Shown piece by piece: positions 49,516 through 59,003 of a stretch of 64,000 bases of DNA. The first letter of the stretch is position 1. Every line of letters starts with the position of its first letter. The translations under genes and the position numbers were made by a program. Origin of the DNA: Eubacteriaceae bacterium (GTDB lineage: Bacteria > Bacillota > Clostridia > Peptostreptococcales > Anaerovoracaceae). The notes beneath the pieces were generated by a model. That model was not told the DNA's origin and did not search any database. It worked only from the letters and a program-made list of their open reading frames with translations. Location of the stretch: assembly GCA_902362805.1 (NCBI GenBank), contig CABIXY010000002.1:682001-746000 (forward strand). The letters are read 5' to 3'.

Positions 49516-49649
49516 TTTGTGTTCTCCTTTTATGAAGTTTATTTTATAAAAAGGTCCTAGTCCCCGCAGGGCTCTATGCCTTTTCATAACATTTATATGA
49601 CAGATATGGTCATTTTTCTCTGATGATAATAGAAAAAACCCAGATGCAC

Positions 49650-49800
49650 CGTCAGGATATAATTGACGCCCTATCATAATGATAGGTGGGTACCCTGTCA
49701 ACGGCTTCTGTCTTCCGCTCTAGTTGGCGGCTTGACATAGGTCGTTAGAACTCGGATTCCCGATGTTAAAGTGTAGGTTCAATTATGAATCCTTAACGCA
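49650..49800 (-). ncRNA. ssrS: Probable 6S RNA
   Basis: A minus-strand RNA of about 150 bases is closed by a stem joining AAGGATTCATAATTGA (49779-49794) and TCAATTATATCCT (49654-49666). Inside it carries GAACCTACACTTTAACA, CGGGAATCCGAG, GTCAAGCCGCC and GACAGGGTACCCACCT, which I recognise as the Firmicute 6S pattern, with an internal bubble facing the promoter-mimic side. An AT-rich promoter with TATAAT lies upstream and a T-run (49633-49638) downstream. 6S RNA sequesters sigma-A RNA polymerase. Identity is from memory of family members, without a covariance-model search. Confidence 0.72.
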
Positions 49801-49817
49801 TGCTCTAGGCTAAATAT

Positions 49818-49823
49818 ATTATA
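49818..49823 (-). promoter_or_regulatory. -10 box of the 6S-like RNA promoter
   Basis: TATAAT on the minus strand is embedded in TTTGTATTATAATATAT. The -35 is less clear; TTTACA at 49847-49852 is too far upstream (23-base spacing). Confidence 0.5.
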
Positions 49824-49898
49824 ATACAAATTGAAGAAAATATCACTGTAAATTTATGTTTTTTTTACGAAACCTGATGATTCGTCATAAAAAAAGTC

Positions 49899-49929
49899 TG
49901 AGGATACCCTGCCTGGCAGAATATCCTCA
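49899..49929 (-). terminator. Terminator of yebC
   Basis: The stem TGAGGATATTCTGCC/GGCAGGGTATCCTCA is followed by GACTTTTTTT on the minus strand. Confidence 0.88.
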
Positions 49930-49934
49930 CTTGA

Positions 49935-50663
49935 TTAATCTTCGTACAGATCTACTGCGCAGTTGGTATGTACTTTCTGCACGTCATCGTTATCTTCCAG
50001 AACTTCAATCAGCTTTTTCAGTTTTTTAATGTCATGTTCATCTGTCGGTGTGCTTTCCATCGATGGAACGAATTCCACATCAGATTCTACAAATGCATAA
50101 CCTGCTGCTGCCAAAGCCTGATAGACGTCAGTATATGCAGATGGGTCTGTATAGATGGTGAAGCTGTCTTCTTCTGTAATCATATCTTCGGCACCAGCTT
50201 CCAAAGCTGCTTCCATCAAGGCATCTTCGTCAATTTCATCAGTTTTTTCAATGATGAGAACGCCTTTTCTTGAGAACATATAAGATACACATCCCGGAGT
50301 ACCCAGGTTGCCGCCGTGTTTGTCAAAAGAAGATCTCACTGCTGACGTCGTTCTGTTGTTATTGTCTGTCAGACAGTCAACGATAATTGCAACGCCGCCT
50401 GCACCGTAACCTTCGAAGGAAAGTTCCTCATATGAAGCTCCTCCCAGCTCTCCAGTTCCTTTTTTGATTGCTCTCTGAATATTATCGTTAGGCATACTGA
50501 TTGCCTTAGCTTTTTCGATCGCCACTCTGAGTCCGGCGTTGTACTCAGGATCCCCGCCATCTTTTGCTGCTACTGTAATGGCTTTTGCATATTTTGTGAA
50601 CATCGCAGCTCTCTTTGAATCCTGTGCCGCTTTTCTACCGGCAATTGTACCGTGTCTTCCCAT
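49935..50663 (-). CDS. yebC: YebC/PmpR-family regulatory protein
   Basis: This 242-residue protein has the YebC family start MGRHGTIAGRKAAQDSKRAA and the later YEELSFEGYGAGGVAIIVDC. Some YebC proteins act at promoters, others (TACO1 and recently YebC in Firmicutes) help ribosomes through proline stretches; the role here is not set by sequence alone. ATG at 50663 follows GGAGGTGTCTCC; the longer reading to 50735 is rejected. Its own promoter is at 50707-50735. Confidence 0.93.
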   Translation of the reverse strand: MGRHGTIAGRKAAQDSKRAAMFTKYAKAITVAAKDGGDPEYNAGLRVAIEKAKAISMPNDNIQRAIKKGTGELGGASYEELSFEGYGAGGVAIIVDCLTDNNNRTTSAVRSSFDKHGGNLGTPGCVSYMFSRKGVLIIEKTDEIDEDALMEAALEAGAEDMITEEDSFTIYTDPSAYTDVYQALAAAGYAFVESDVEFVPSMESTPTDEHDIKKLKKLIEVLEDNDDVQKVHTNCAVDLYED

Positions 50664-50706
50664 GGAGACACCTCCTATCCTATTCTTTAGTATTTTTAAC
50701 TTTAAT

Positions 50707-50735
50707 AGTATACTACAATATCTATTTTGTTTCAA
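50707..50735 (-). promoter_or_regulatory. Sigma-A promoter of yebC
   Basis: TTGAAA (50730-50735) and TATACT (50707-50712) are separated by 17 bases on the minus strand. The -35 lies in the last codons of the 1407-residue gene. Confidence 0.7.
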
Positions 50736-53700
50736 TCATATTTTTGTGAGCCGTTGCCATCATCAGCTTGATTCTATTGAGCTGGTTGACGTCACTGGCA
50801 CCTGGATCGTAGTCGATTGCAGCGATGTTGGCCTTCGGATTCATCTTTCTGATGGCTTTCATCATGCCTTTTCCTGTCACGTGGTTTGGCAAGCAGGCGA
50901 AAGGCTGCAGACACACTACATTTTCTACACCATTGTGAATCAATTCCACCATCTCACCTGTAAGCAGCCATCCTTCACCACATTGGTTCCCGATGGAAAT
51001 AATCTTGGACGCTGCCTCTGCAGTTTCCTCTATGTAGGACGGTTCATCAAAATGCACACTCTCCCGCAAGGCTTTACGGAGAGGTTTGCGCAACCATTCA
51101 ACGGCGATAATTCCCAGCTTATTGATCCACATCTGTTTATATGAACCAGAGAGACGTTCATAATTGAATTTTTTGCTGTACATTCCGTAGAGGAAGAAAT
51201 CCAACATATCCAGCACCACAGCTTCGCCGCCTTCTGCTTCGATGATGTCTACGATGTTGTTGTTGGCGTTGGGATGATACTTTACTAAAATTTCTCCAAC
51301 CACGCCGACTTTCGGCTTTTTTTCGGAAGTTCGTTCCACCTTGTCAAAATCTTCTGTGATACCTTTTAAGTTTGCATAGTAGTCTTTTTTATTAAAATGT
51401 ATCACATTTCTGACAATCTTATCATGCCATTTGTCCAGGATGGCTTCGCAGGTTCCTGGGACTTTCTCGTAAGGCCTGGTGGCGTAGAGCACTCTCATGA
51501 TCAAGTCGCCATAAACGACACCCACCGCAAGACGCAGACCCATCTGCGGAGTAATTTTAAATCCCGGATTCTGCTCCAGCCCTACCGTATTGAAAGATAC
51601 GACAGGGATTTGCTCCATGCCCAGGTCTTTTAATGCCTTTCTGAGAAGCGCGACATAATTGCTGGCTCTGCAGCCCCCGCCTGTCTGCGACATGAAGACT
51701 GCTGTTTTGTCCAGATCATACTCTCCTGATTTTAGGGCGGAAATAATTTGCCCCAGAGTCACAATGGTCGGATAACAAGCGTCGTTGTTGATATATTTCA
51801 ATCCTTCTTCCACTGAGTTCTTGTCTACTGGAGGCAGAAGCACGGCGTTGTAACCGCAGGCTTTCATGGCCTCTTCCAAATAGGTAAAGTGGATTGGTGA
51901 CATCTGCGGCACCAAAATGTTGTACTTCAGCCGCATATTCTCTGTAAAAATCTTTCTTTCGTAAGGTTTTCTGTTGGTCACAGCTTTGACGCCGTTCTTC
52001 TCTCTCTCATCCATGGCTGCTTTCAGAGAACGGATTCTAATTTTCGCTGCGCCCAAATTGGAACCTTCGTCTATTTTCAAGACGGTGTACAGTTTGTTGT
52101 GGCTTCGGCAGATTTCTTCTACCTGGTCAGTGGTCACCGCATCCAGTCCGCAGCCAAAGGAATTGAGCTGAATCAGTTCCACGTCGTCACAGGTTCCCAC
52201 AAATTCGGCTGCTTTATACAGCCTGGAGTGGTATACCCATTGATCCAAAACGCGAATTGGCCGTTCCAAGATACCCATGTGGGCTACAGAGTCCTCAGTG
52301 AGAACCACCATATCGAAGGAATTGATCAGCTTATCGATGCCATGGTTGATTTCTGGATCCAAGTGATAGGGCCTGCCAGAAAGAACAATGCACTTCTTAT
52401 CGTGAGATCTGGCATATTTTAACGCGTATTCGCCCTGCTTTTTGATGTCGTTCTTAAATCGAATCTGTTCTTTTCTTGCCTTCGAGACTGCCCGCATAAC
52501 CTCTTCCTTAGAAATATGATTGAGTTTCAAGTCCTTTGCCAGAACGTCAGCTAAACGAAGGTCATTGTCATAGGGTAAGAATGGCTGAGAAAATCTTACT
52601 AAATTCTCCTGAAAGATGTCATCCATATTGTTCTTGATTACTTCAGGATAGGTAGCGACGATGGGACAGTTATAGTGGTTTGGTGCCGAAGGGTCTTCAT
52701 TTCTCTCATAGTTCAGACAAGGATAGAAGATCCACTGTTCTCCATTGTCCACCAGCCATTTGACATGACCGTGAACCAATTTTGCCGGATAGCAGGCAGT
52801 ATCTGAAGAAATCGTTTCCATCCCCATCTCGTAGATTGCTTTGCTGGATGGCGGAGAAAGAACCACTCTGAATTTCAGTTCGGTGAAGAATGTAAACCAG
52901 AAAGGGTAATCTTCGTACATGTTCAGCACACGCGGGATCGCTACTGTACCTCTCGTAGCATCAAAATCAGAAATCGGTTTGTATCCGAACAATCTCTGCA
53001 GTTTATATTCATAGAGATTCGGCAGCTTGTTGGCATGCTGTGCGCCGCCAGCTCCCTTCTCACATCGGTTTCCCGTGACGAATTTTGAACCGTCACTGAA
53101 CTTATTGATGGTCAGAATGCAGCGGTTCTCACAACCATTACATCTTCCATTGGTATGCTCTACAGAAAAGTCGTTCAGTTCTTCTCTGGTCAAAATAGAG
53201 GATTCCGTTCCCTCCACATAGTTTTCCATGGCGATTAAGGCAGAGCCATAAGCGCCCATAAGACCTGCAATATCGGGTCTGACCACATTCTTGCCTATAA
53301 TCTTTTCGATACTTCGCAGAACAGCGTTGTTCATAAACGTACCGCCCTGCACGACGATTTTATCGCCGGCTTCGTCAGTATTGCGCAGCTTGATGACCTT
53401 GTAAAGAGCATTTTTGATGACCGAATAAGACAGACCTGCAGAGATATCGCCGATGGATGCCCCTTCTTTCTGCGCCTGTTTTACCTTGGAGTTCATGAAA
53501 ACAGTACATCTCGTTCCCAAGTCTACGGGGTTATCTGCAAAAAGAGCCTCTTCCGCAAAGGCATCAGGATCAAGATTGACCGATTTCGCGTAGGTTTCCA
53601 AAAATGAACCACAGCCGGAAGAACAGGCTTCGTTGAGCATGATGTTGTAAATCGCGCCGTCTTTGATTTTCATGCATTTCATATCCTGGCCGCCGATATC

Positions 53701-54945
53701 GAGAATAAAGTCAACTCCCGGCAAAAAGGCTTCTGCCGCCTTATAGTGAGCCATGGTTTCGATTTCCCCAAGATCTGCTTTAAAAGCGGCTTTGATCAAT
53801 CCTTCTCCATACCCTGTAACACAGGTATTTGCAATGATAGCGTTATCCGGCAACTGTGAATATAATTCCTTCAGCATGGTTCTTGTCGCTTCAACGGGAT
53901 TTCCCTCATTGCTCCGATAGAACGAATAGAGCAAGTTCTTTTCACTGTCTATCAAAGTCGCCTTCGTAGTCGTCGAACCGGCGTCAATACCGAGGAAGGT
54001 CTCTTCTTTCGCCTTACGGATATCCTTCCTTCTGATTTTATGTTGGTTGTGACGCATCATAAAGGCGTTAAATTCATCTTTATCTTTAAATAGAGGTTCG
54101 ATGTGTTTTGTTTCTGCCATTTGCCCCTGATCAGCGTTCTGCATTCTGTCGACGATGATTTTCAAAGAAATGCTCTCCCTGTTGTCTGCAAGCATAGCGG
54201 CGCCGATGGCAACAAAATATTTGGAATCCTCCGGAAAGATGACTTCTTCCGCGGTCAGTTCCAATGTTTCGATAAATCTTTTGCGCAGTTCGGACAAGAA
54301 AGACAGCGGTCCGCCGAGGAACGCTACTTTCCCTTTGATTGTATGACCACAGGCCAGCCCGCTGATTGTCTGATTGACCACAGCTTGGAAAATCGAAGCA
54401 GATAAGTCTTCAATGGCAGCGCCATCGTTGATCAGCGGCTGAATGTCTGTCTTGGCAAAGACACCGCAGCGAGCTGCTATGGGATAAATCATCTTTTCTC
54501 GCTTTGCTGCTTCGTTGAGACCGCCAGCGTCTGTATTGAGCAGCACCGCCATCTGGTCAATAAAAGCACCGGTACCGCCTGCACAGGTACCGTTCATCCT
54601 TTGTTCTATGGTTGCGCCATAAAATGTAATTTTTGCGTCTTCCCCGCCCAATTCTATGGCAACGTCAGTTTCAGGGATCAAAGTTTCCACTGCTTTACTG
54701 CAGGATATTACCTCCTGCTCAAAGTGAATGCCGAGGAGCTTTGCCAGCGACAAGCCGCCAGATCCGGTAATAATCGGTCTGATGTCAATATCACCGTATT
54801 CCCTGTACATCATTTCTATTAATTCTTTGACTTTGTCAAACACGTTGGACATATGACGTTCGTATCTCGAAAATACAATCGAATCACTATCGTCCAGCAA
54901 TACAAGTTTGACTGTAGTTGAACCAATATCAATTCCTAGTTTCAT
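50722..54945 (-). CDS. Fused 2-hydroxyacyl-CoA dehydratase/activase-type Fe-S protein
   Basis: This 1407-residue protein has two tandem BcrA/BadF/HgdC-type ATPase domains (about 1-260, starting GIDIGSTTVKLVLL, and about 318-580, starting GIDAGSTTTKATLI), each with a phosphate-binding start. Cysteines for a bridging [4Fe-4S] cluster occur at GTCAGGTGAF and AARCGVFAKTD in the first and NEACSSGCGSFLE and GTRCTVFMNSK in the second. A Cys-rich piece (CNGCENRC) follows, then a DUF2229/HgdB-like domain with Cys-containing loops (DTACYPAKLVHGH, NDACYPTIVTLG). Such proteins couple ATP to low-potential electron transfer, possibly onto a double-cubane cluster. Substrate unknown. AAGAGGTAAACG precedes the ATG. 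Confidence 0.88.
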   Translation of the reverse strand: MKLGIDIGSTTVKLVLLDDSDSIVFSRYERHMSNVFDKVKELIEMMYREYGDIDIRPIITGSGGLSLAKLLGIHFEQEVISCSKAVETLIPETDVAIELGGEDAKITFYGATIEQRMNGTCAGGTGAFIDQMAVLLNTDAGGLNEAAKREKMIYPIAARCGVFAKTDIQPLINDGAAIEDLSASIFQAVVNQTISGLACGHTIKGKVAFLGGPLSFLSELRKRFIETLELTAEEVIFPEDSKYFVAIGAAMLADNRESISLKIIVDRMQNADQGQMAETKHIEPLFKDKDEFNAFMMRHNQHKIRRKDIRKAKEETFLGIDAGSTTTKATLIDSEKNLLYSFYRSNEGNPVEATRTMLKELYSQLPDNAIIANTCVTGYGEGLIKAAFKADLGEIETMAHYKAAEAFLPGVDFILDIGGQDMKCMKIKDGAIYNIMLNEACSSGCGSFLETYAKSVNLDPDAFAEEALFADNPVDLGTRCTVFMNSKVKQAQKEGASIGDISAGLSYSVIKNALYKVIKLRNTDEAGDKIVVQGGTFMNNAVLRSIEKIIGKNVVRPDIAGLMGAYGSALIAMENYVEGTESSILTREELNDFSVEHTNGRCNGCENRCILTINKFSDGSKFVTGNRCEKGAGGAQHANKLPNLYEYKLQRLFGYKPISDFDATRGTVAIPRVLNMYEDYPFWFTFFTELKFRVVLSPPSSKAIYEMGMETISSDTACYPAKLVHGHVKWLVDNGEQWIFYPCLNYERNEDPSAPNHYNCPIVATYPEVIKNNMDDIFQENLVRFSQPFLPYDNDLRLADVLAKDLKLNHISKEEVMRAVSKARKEQIRFKNDIKKQGEYALKYARSHDKKCIVLSGRPYHLDPEINHGIDKLINSFDMVVLTEDSVAHMGILERPIRVLDQWVYHSRLYKAAEFVGTCDDVELIQLNSFGCGLDAVTTDQVEEICRSHNKLYTVLKIDEGSNLGAAKIRIRSLKAAMDEREKNGVKAVTNRKPYERKIFTENMRLKYNILVPQMSPIHFTYLEEAMKACGYNAVLLPPVDKNSVEEGLKYINNDACYPTIVTLGQIISALKSGEYDLDKTAVFMSQTGGGCRASNYVALLRKALKDLGMEQIPVVSFNTVGLEQNPGFKITPQMGLRLAVGVVYGDLIMRVLYATRPYEKVPGTCEAILDKWHDKIVRNVIHFNKKDYYANLKGITEDFDKVERTSEKKPKVGVVGEILVKYHPNANNNIVDIIEAEGGEAVVLDMLDFFLYGMYSKKFNYERLSGSYKQMWINKLGIIAVEWLRKPLRKALRESVHFDEPSYIEETAEAASKIISIGNQCGEGWLLTGEMVELIHNGVENVVCLQPFACLPNHVTGKGMMKAIRKMNPKANIAAIDYDPGASDVNQLNRIKLMMATAHKNMIETK

Positions 54946-55047
54946 CGTTTACCTCTTAATTAATTATCCATTAAATCTATGAATCCAATAACCTGTTTAT
55001 TTTAACACTATTTATAAGATTTTTCACTATATATTTGCTTTTTATTG

Positions 55048-55093
55048 TATAATTTGAAGCAGAGTGAAATTCTCGACATCTGCTATAGATGTC
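55048..55093 (+). promoter_or_regulatory. Promoter and inverted repeat before the Cys-rich gene
   Basis: A TATAAT -10 lies at 55048-55053 and downstream an inverted repeat GACATC...GATGTC at 55075-55093. The repeat falls in the 5' leader and may be an operator or a small hairpin. Confidence 0.5.
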
Positions 55094-55118
55094 ATAAAGA
55101 AAGGAATCGACAATATTT

Positions 55119-55667
55119 ATGAAAAGTACGATCAGAAAAAGCACCTATCTGGCAATTTACAGACTATTGGACTTGGTATCTCCTCTCTCCTTTGACTGTG
55201 GAACTCTCTGCAACGCGGCCTGCTGCGACTGCGGCAATGATGATGAAACTCTGGGAATCTATTTGCTTCCAGGAGAAGATAAGGTTCATCATCGCGACGA
55301 GAGCTGGCTCCACTGGAGCAGTGAAAAGGCGGAAGACTTTGATTTTCCTGAATCCTGGAAAGGCAAAGTTTACTTCGTTCGCTGTAAGACGCCGCCAATC
55401 TGTCCTAGAGAAAAAAGGCCCATGCAATGCAGAACCTTTCCTTTGACTCCTCATATTGATGAAAACGAGGTATTGTCCCTCGTGTGGAATGACATAGAAC
55501 TTCCCTATCAATGTCCACTCATCGAGGAAGAGTTTCCCCTCGACCCCAATTTCATAAAAGCAACCTATACATGTTGGAAACATTTGATCAGAGATCCGCT
55601 GATCTATGATCTTGTAAAGCAAGATTCGGAGTACAGAATTCTTGCAGAGAGAGACTTTGATAAGTAA
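55119..55667 (+). CDS. Cys-rich protein of YkgJ-like type, function unknown
   Basis: This 182-residue soluble protein has two Cys clusters: CGTLCNAACCDCG near residue 27 and CKTPPICPREKRPMQCRTF near residue 87, with later CPLIEEEF and CWKHLIRD. The spacing resembles YkgJ/CxxCxxCC metal-binding proteins. Its RBS is AAGGAATCG. It is the only plus-strand gene between 8.3 and 64 kb and sits next to the Fe-S activase gene, which suggests (inference) a role in metal cluster handling. Confidence 0.78.
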   Translation: MKSTIRKSTYLAIYRLLDLVSPLSFDCGTLCNAACCDCGNDDETLGIYLLPGEDKVHHRDESWLHWSSEKAEDFDFPESWKGKVYFVRCKTPPICPREKRPMQCRTFPLTPHIDENEVLSLVWNDIELPYQCPLIEEEFPLDPNFIKATYTCWKHLIRDPLIYDLVKQDSEYRILAERDFDK

Positions 55668-57059
55668 TTACAAGGTCTTTATTTCTTTTTGATATAGTAC
55701 CTTCAGCATCACTGCTGAATAGATGAGTCCAATAATTTCTGCCAATGGGAACGATGCCCAGGATGCCGTAATCCCAGCCATATGATAGATGATGTATGCA
55801 AGCGGCAGGATACCGACAAGCTGTCTGATTAACGATCCCATTAAACTATATACACCATGCCCCGTTCCTTGAAACAGGGTCGAGGTCATAATTCCAAAAG
55901 CAGCTGGAATGAAACAGATACTGATCAGTCTTAAGGCCGGGATACCCATTTTCATCATCTCAGCGTCGGCACTGAACATCTTCAGAAACGCTCCTGGAAA
56001 TGCCTGGAATAAAATTGTTCCAATTGTCATAATTACAATCGCGGTGATCAGAGCATTCTTGTAGACCAGCATCAATCGATTTCTATTCTTTGCCCCGAAA
56101 TTGTAACCCATGATCGGCATAGCCCCTTGGTTGAGGCCGAACACAGGCATGAATATAAAGGACTGCAATTTAAAATATACGCCCAAAACAGCTACTGCCG
56201 TAGGAGAAGCTGCTAAAATTGCATTATAGCCTAACAGCATGACGGAGCCGATGGACTGCATGATGATAGAGGGAAGTCCGACACCATAGATGTCTCTTAC
56301 GACTCTCCAGTCCATTTTAAAGCCTTTTAATTGTATTTTTACGTCATGTTCTTTTTTAAAGACCATGAATACAGCTACGCATAGTGCTACTGCCTGACCA
56401 GTGACTGTTGCGATGGCAGCGCCGGCAATGCCAAGCTTTGGTACGCCCAGCAGGCCGAAAATCAAGATCGGATCTAAAATCAGGTTTGTCACAGCGCCGC
56501 TGAGACTGATGAGCATCGGTGCAATCATGTTGCCAGTGGCCTGCAGCACTTTTTCCAACTGTACCTCTACCATGCTGAAAAAACAAAAGATCGTGATGAT
56601 TTGCAGATAAGTCACGCCGCCATCAAAGATCTCCTGGTCATCAGTATATAAGTTCATAAACGGTTTTGCTAGGAAAATGCCTACACAGGCGAAGATAATA
56701 AAGTTAAAGAGTCCGATTCTGATACTGGTTCCAGCCGCTTTATCCGCTTCTTCAAAACGTTTGGCACCAAGCCTGCGGGATATCAGCGAGTTTACACCGA
56801 CACCGCTTCCGATCGCCAGAGAAATCATCAAAAGCTGAATCGGCAGCACCAGAGATACTGACGTCAAAGCTTTCTGACTGACCATGGCGACAAACATGCT
56901 GTCCACCACGTTGTAAAGCGCATTGATGGTCATAGATAAAATCGCCGGCCAAGCCATAGATGCGAGGAGTTTGCCGACCGGGGCTGTCCCCATTTTATCT
57001 GCTTCGTTGTCATTCTCTAATTTGTTATTTTTATCTTTATCGTCAATTTCTGTCGTCAT
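55668..57059 (-). CDS. MATE-family multidrug efflux protein
   Basis: This 463-residue protein has twelve membrane helices in two bundles, with GKLLASMAWPAILSMTINALY at the N-terminus and VDSMFVAMVSQKALTSVSLV following. NorM-like/DinF-like, pumping cations or drugs with a Na+ or H+ gradient. ATG at 57059 follows GTGAGGTTTGCGG. A promoter TTGCCC-17-TATAAA overlaps the 3' end of rnpB. It is convergent with the Cys-rich gene, whose stop is adjacent. Confidence 0.93.
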   Translation of the reverse strand: MTTEIDDKDKNNKLENDNEADKMGTAPVGKLLASMAWPAILSMTINALYNVVDSMFVAMVSQKALTSVSLVLPIQLLMISLAIGSGVGVNSLISRRLGAKRFEEADKAAGTSIRIGLFNFIIFACVGIFLAKPFMNLYTDDQEIFDGGVTYLQIITIFCFFSMVEVQLEKVLQATGNMIAPMLISLSGAVTNLILDPILIFGLLGVPKLGIAGAAIATVTGQAVALCVAVFMVFKKEHDVKIQLKGFKMDWRVVRDIYGVGLPSIIMQSIGSVMLLGYNAILAASPTAVAVLGVYFKLQSFIFMPVFGLNQGAMPIMGYNFGAKNRNRLMLVYKNALITAIVIMTIGTILFQAFPGAFLKMFSADAEMMKMGIPALRLISICFIPAAFGIMTSTLFQGTGHGVYSLMGSLIRQLVGILPLAYIIYHMAGITASWASFPLAEIIGLIYSAVMLKVLYQKEIKTL

Positions 57060-57121
57060 CCGCAAACCTCACTTCCTTCTTAATTCTATAGATACTTTAT
57101 TATTTATATGGAAATTTTATG

Positions 57122-57470
57122 TTATGGGCAAGCCTATAAGCCGGGTTCTGTATTTGACAATCATCTATCTAAGGCGTAACATCACTGCACGCTCGTGCGG
57201 CCTACCTCTCGGGCGGTGACGGGCAGCCACCTTTTGCGCCCATTTTGGCCTTGCTCCGGATGGGGTTTACACGGCCGCCATGTCTCCATGACGCCGGTGA
57301 GCTCTTACCTCACCATTTCAACCTTACCACGGCATTACCCGTTTCGGCGGAATGTTTCTGTTGCACTTTCCCTATAGTTACCTACGCCGGACGTTATCCG
57401 GCATCCCTGCCCTGTGGAGCCCGGACTTTCCTCATGCATCACTGCACGCGATTGTCTGGCTTACCCATAA
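57122..57470 (-). ncRNA. rnpB: RNase P RNA, type A
   Basis: On the minus strand the RNA starts near GGGTAAGCCAGACAATCGCG, contains the conserved GAGGAAAGTCCGGGCTCC, GATGCCGG...GGCGTAGGTAACTATAGG, the universally conserved ACAGAAA, and ends with the CR-V and TAAGCCGGGTT-type region, closing with GCTTGCCCATAA. RNase P matures tRNA 5' ends. Length is about 350 bases, consistent with type A. An A/T-rich promoter is just upstream. Confidence 0.95.
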
Positions 57471-57511
57471 CTATATAATTTTATCATATTTAAAACGAAA
57501 AATCTACTGTT

Positions 57512-58288
57512 TTATATAAATGGATTGATATCGGTCATTGATTCTAAAATTTCGATATCGTCATCGTTACAAGCCGCCCGTAAAAAATCAGCCATGTTCT
57601 CTGCAAAGATCTTCTCACTGCCGTAATGGCCCGCGTCGAGAATGCAGAGACCCATTTCTTTTGCCATCTGCGCTTCATGATATTTGAGATCACCTGTGAT
57701 ATAGAGGTCACAGCCTTCTTCTGCCGCAGCCTTGATGAACTCGCTGCCGGCGCCGCTGCACCAGCCGATGGTATCAATGGCTGCAGTCGGATCTCCGACA
57801 CACTTAAAGTACCTTTCGTCAATATCAAAGCATTCTGCCGCCTTATGAACCACTTCAAGAAATGTGGTTTCAAAAGGTGTGTTGCCCTTTCTGCAAAATC
57901 CATTGTCCTGATCAAAAGGTCTGACATTAGAAAGCCCCAGAAGCTTGCCGATATAATCATTGTTACCGCCTGGCATCTTATCGAAGCTGGTATGGCAGGC
58001 ATAAACGGAAATTTGATTTTCAATCAGGCGAATCAAATAATTTCCGATAATATCATCATTTTCTATCTTTTTAATCCCTTGAAATAAAAGCGGGTGATGG
58101 GTGAGGATAAAGTTCGCCCCTTCTACAATGGCTTCGTCTATGATTTCATCGGTCACTTCTAACGAGACCAGCACACAATTAATATCTTCTTTTCCGCAAT
58201 TAAGCTGAAAACCGCAGTTATCCCATTCTTCTGCCGTAGCAGAGGGACAAAAAGATTCTATTGCGCTTACCAATTCCTTCTTTTTCAT
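57512..58288 (-). CDS. Nif3-like dinuclear metal centre protein (YqfO type)
   Basis: This 258-residue protein has the Nif3/DUF34 fold: EWDNCGFQLNCGKEDINC, the metal ligand region ILTHHPLLFQGIKKI and SVYACHTSFDKMPGGNNDYIGKLLGL, and the later GDLKYHEAQMAKEMG. The enzyme activity is not firmly known; some act as GTP cyclohydrolase or nucleotide hydrolases. It overlaps trmK by 4 bases (ATGA). Confidence 0.92.
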   Translation of the reverse strand: MKKKELVSAIESFCPSATAEEWDNCGFQLNCGKEDINCVLVSLEVTDEIIDEAIVEGANFILTHHPLLFQGIKKIENDDIIGNYLIRLIENQISVYACHTSFDKMPGGNNDYIGKLLGLSNVRPFDQDNGFCRKGNTPFETTFLEVVHKAAECFDIDERYFKCVGDPTAAIDTIGWCSGAGSEFIKAAAEEGCDLYITGDLKYHEAQMAKEMGLCILDAGHYGSEKIFAENMADFLRAACNDDDIEILESMTDINPFI

Positions 58289-59001
58289 TCTGCATCTCCT
58301 AATTGTTTCTTCAGTAAATACCTCAATCTGTTAATTCGTTCTCTGCAGATGGCAGCTTCAACTTCTGCAGCCCTGCTGTGTTCAGCAATATTTTTGCAGA
58401 TATTCTCTTCTATAGCTAATTTTTTTTCTAGATATTCATCTGTCAAAGGGTTTCGATCAGTTAAAAGACTTTCTGGATAGTCGAAGGCAGCAGAATACGG
58501 CTCATGTTGTTTTTCTTCTGGGAATCCACTATGCACTGTTAAAATCTCACAGATGAATTTTCCCTCTCTCACCAGGCTCTCTTTTGTGATGATAAATCCA
58601 TTTTCAGCAAGCCAATACCGCAGTCTGCCCACATTATTTCTGGGCTGCAAGATGTACCGCTTGATGGAACGACTTTTTGCCAGATTCCATTCCAGAATAT
58701 CTGCGATCAGCAGTCCTCCCATACCTGCGAGGACTACCACATCTACTTCTCCGTCTTGCAGAACATCGATGCCGTTGCCAAGGCGCAGATCATATTCCCG
58801 CTCAGGATGTAATGACTTGCAGTTGTCTTCCGCCTTTTTCAAGGAACCCGCACTGATATCAGCCATCACTACATGGGGACATTTTCCCGTTTCCAGCAGA
58901 TATAACGGTAAAAAACCATGGTCAGTACCAATGTCGGCCATGGTTTCTCCTTTATTGATTTCATCTGCTATCAATTGTAATCTATCACTAAGCTTCATCA
59001 A
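58285..59001 (-). CDS. trmK: tRNA (adenine22-N1)-methyltransferase TrmK
   Basis: This 238-residue SAM-dependent methyltransferase has MADIGTDHGFLPLYLLETG at the N-terminus, VVVLAGMGGLLIADIL as catalytic loop, and a helical C-terminus with heptad-like character. TrmK makes m1A22 in bacterial tRNAs. It lies between rpoD and nif3 as in many Firmicutes. Confidence 0.93.
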   Translation of the reverse strand: MMKLSDRLQLIADEINKGETMADIGTDHGFLPLYLLETGKCPHVVMADISAGSLKKAEDNCKSLHPEREYDLRLGNGIDVLQDGEVDVVVLAGMGGLLIADILEWNLAKSRSIKRYILQPRNNVGRLRYWLAENGFIITKESLVREGKFICEILTVHSGFPEEKQHEPYSAAFDYPESLLTDRNPLTDEYLEKKLAIEENICKNIAEHSRAAEVEAAICRERINRLRYLLKKQLGDAE

Positions 59002-59003
59002 AA

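Noticed and set aside
49516-49701. N-terminal extension of the OPT transporter
   Set aside because: It would span the 6S-like RNA; a good ribosome-binding site and membrane-start are at 49515.
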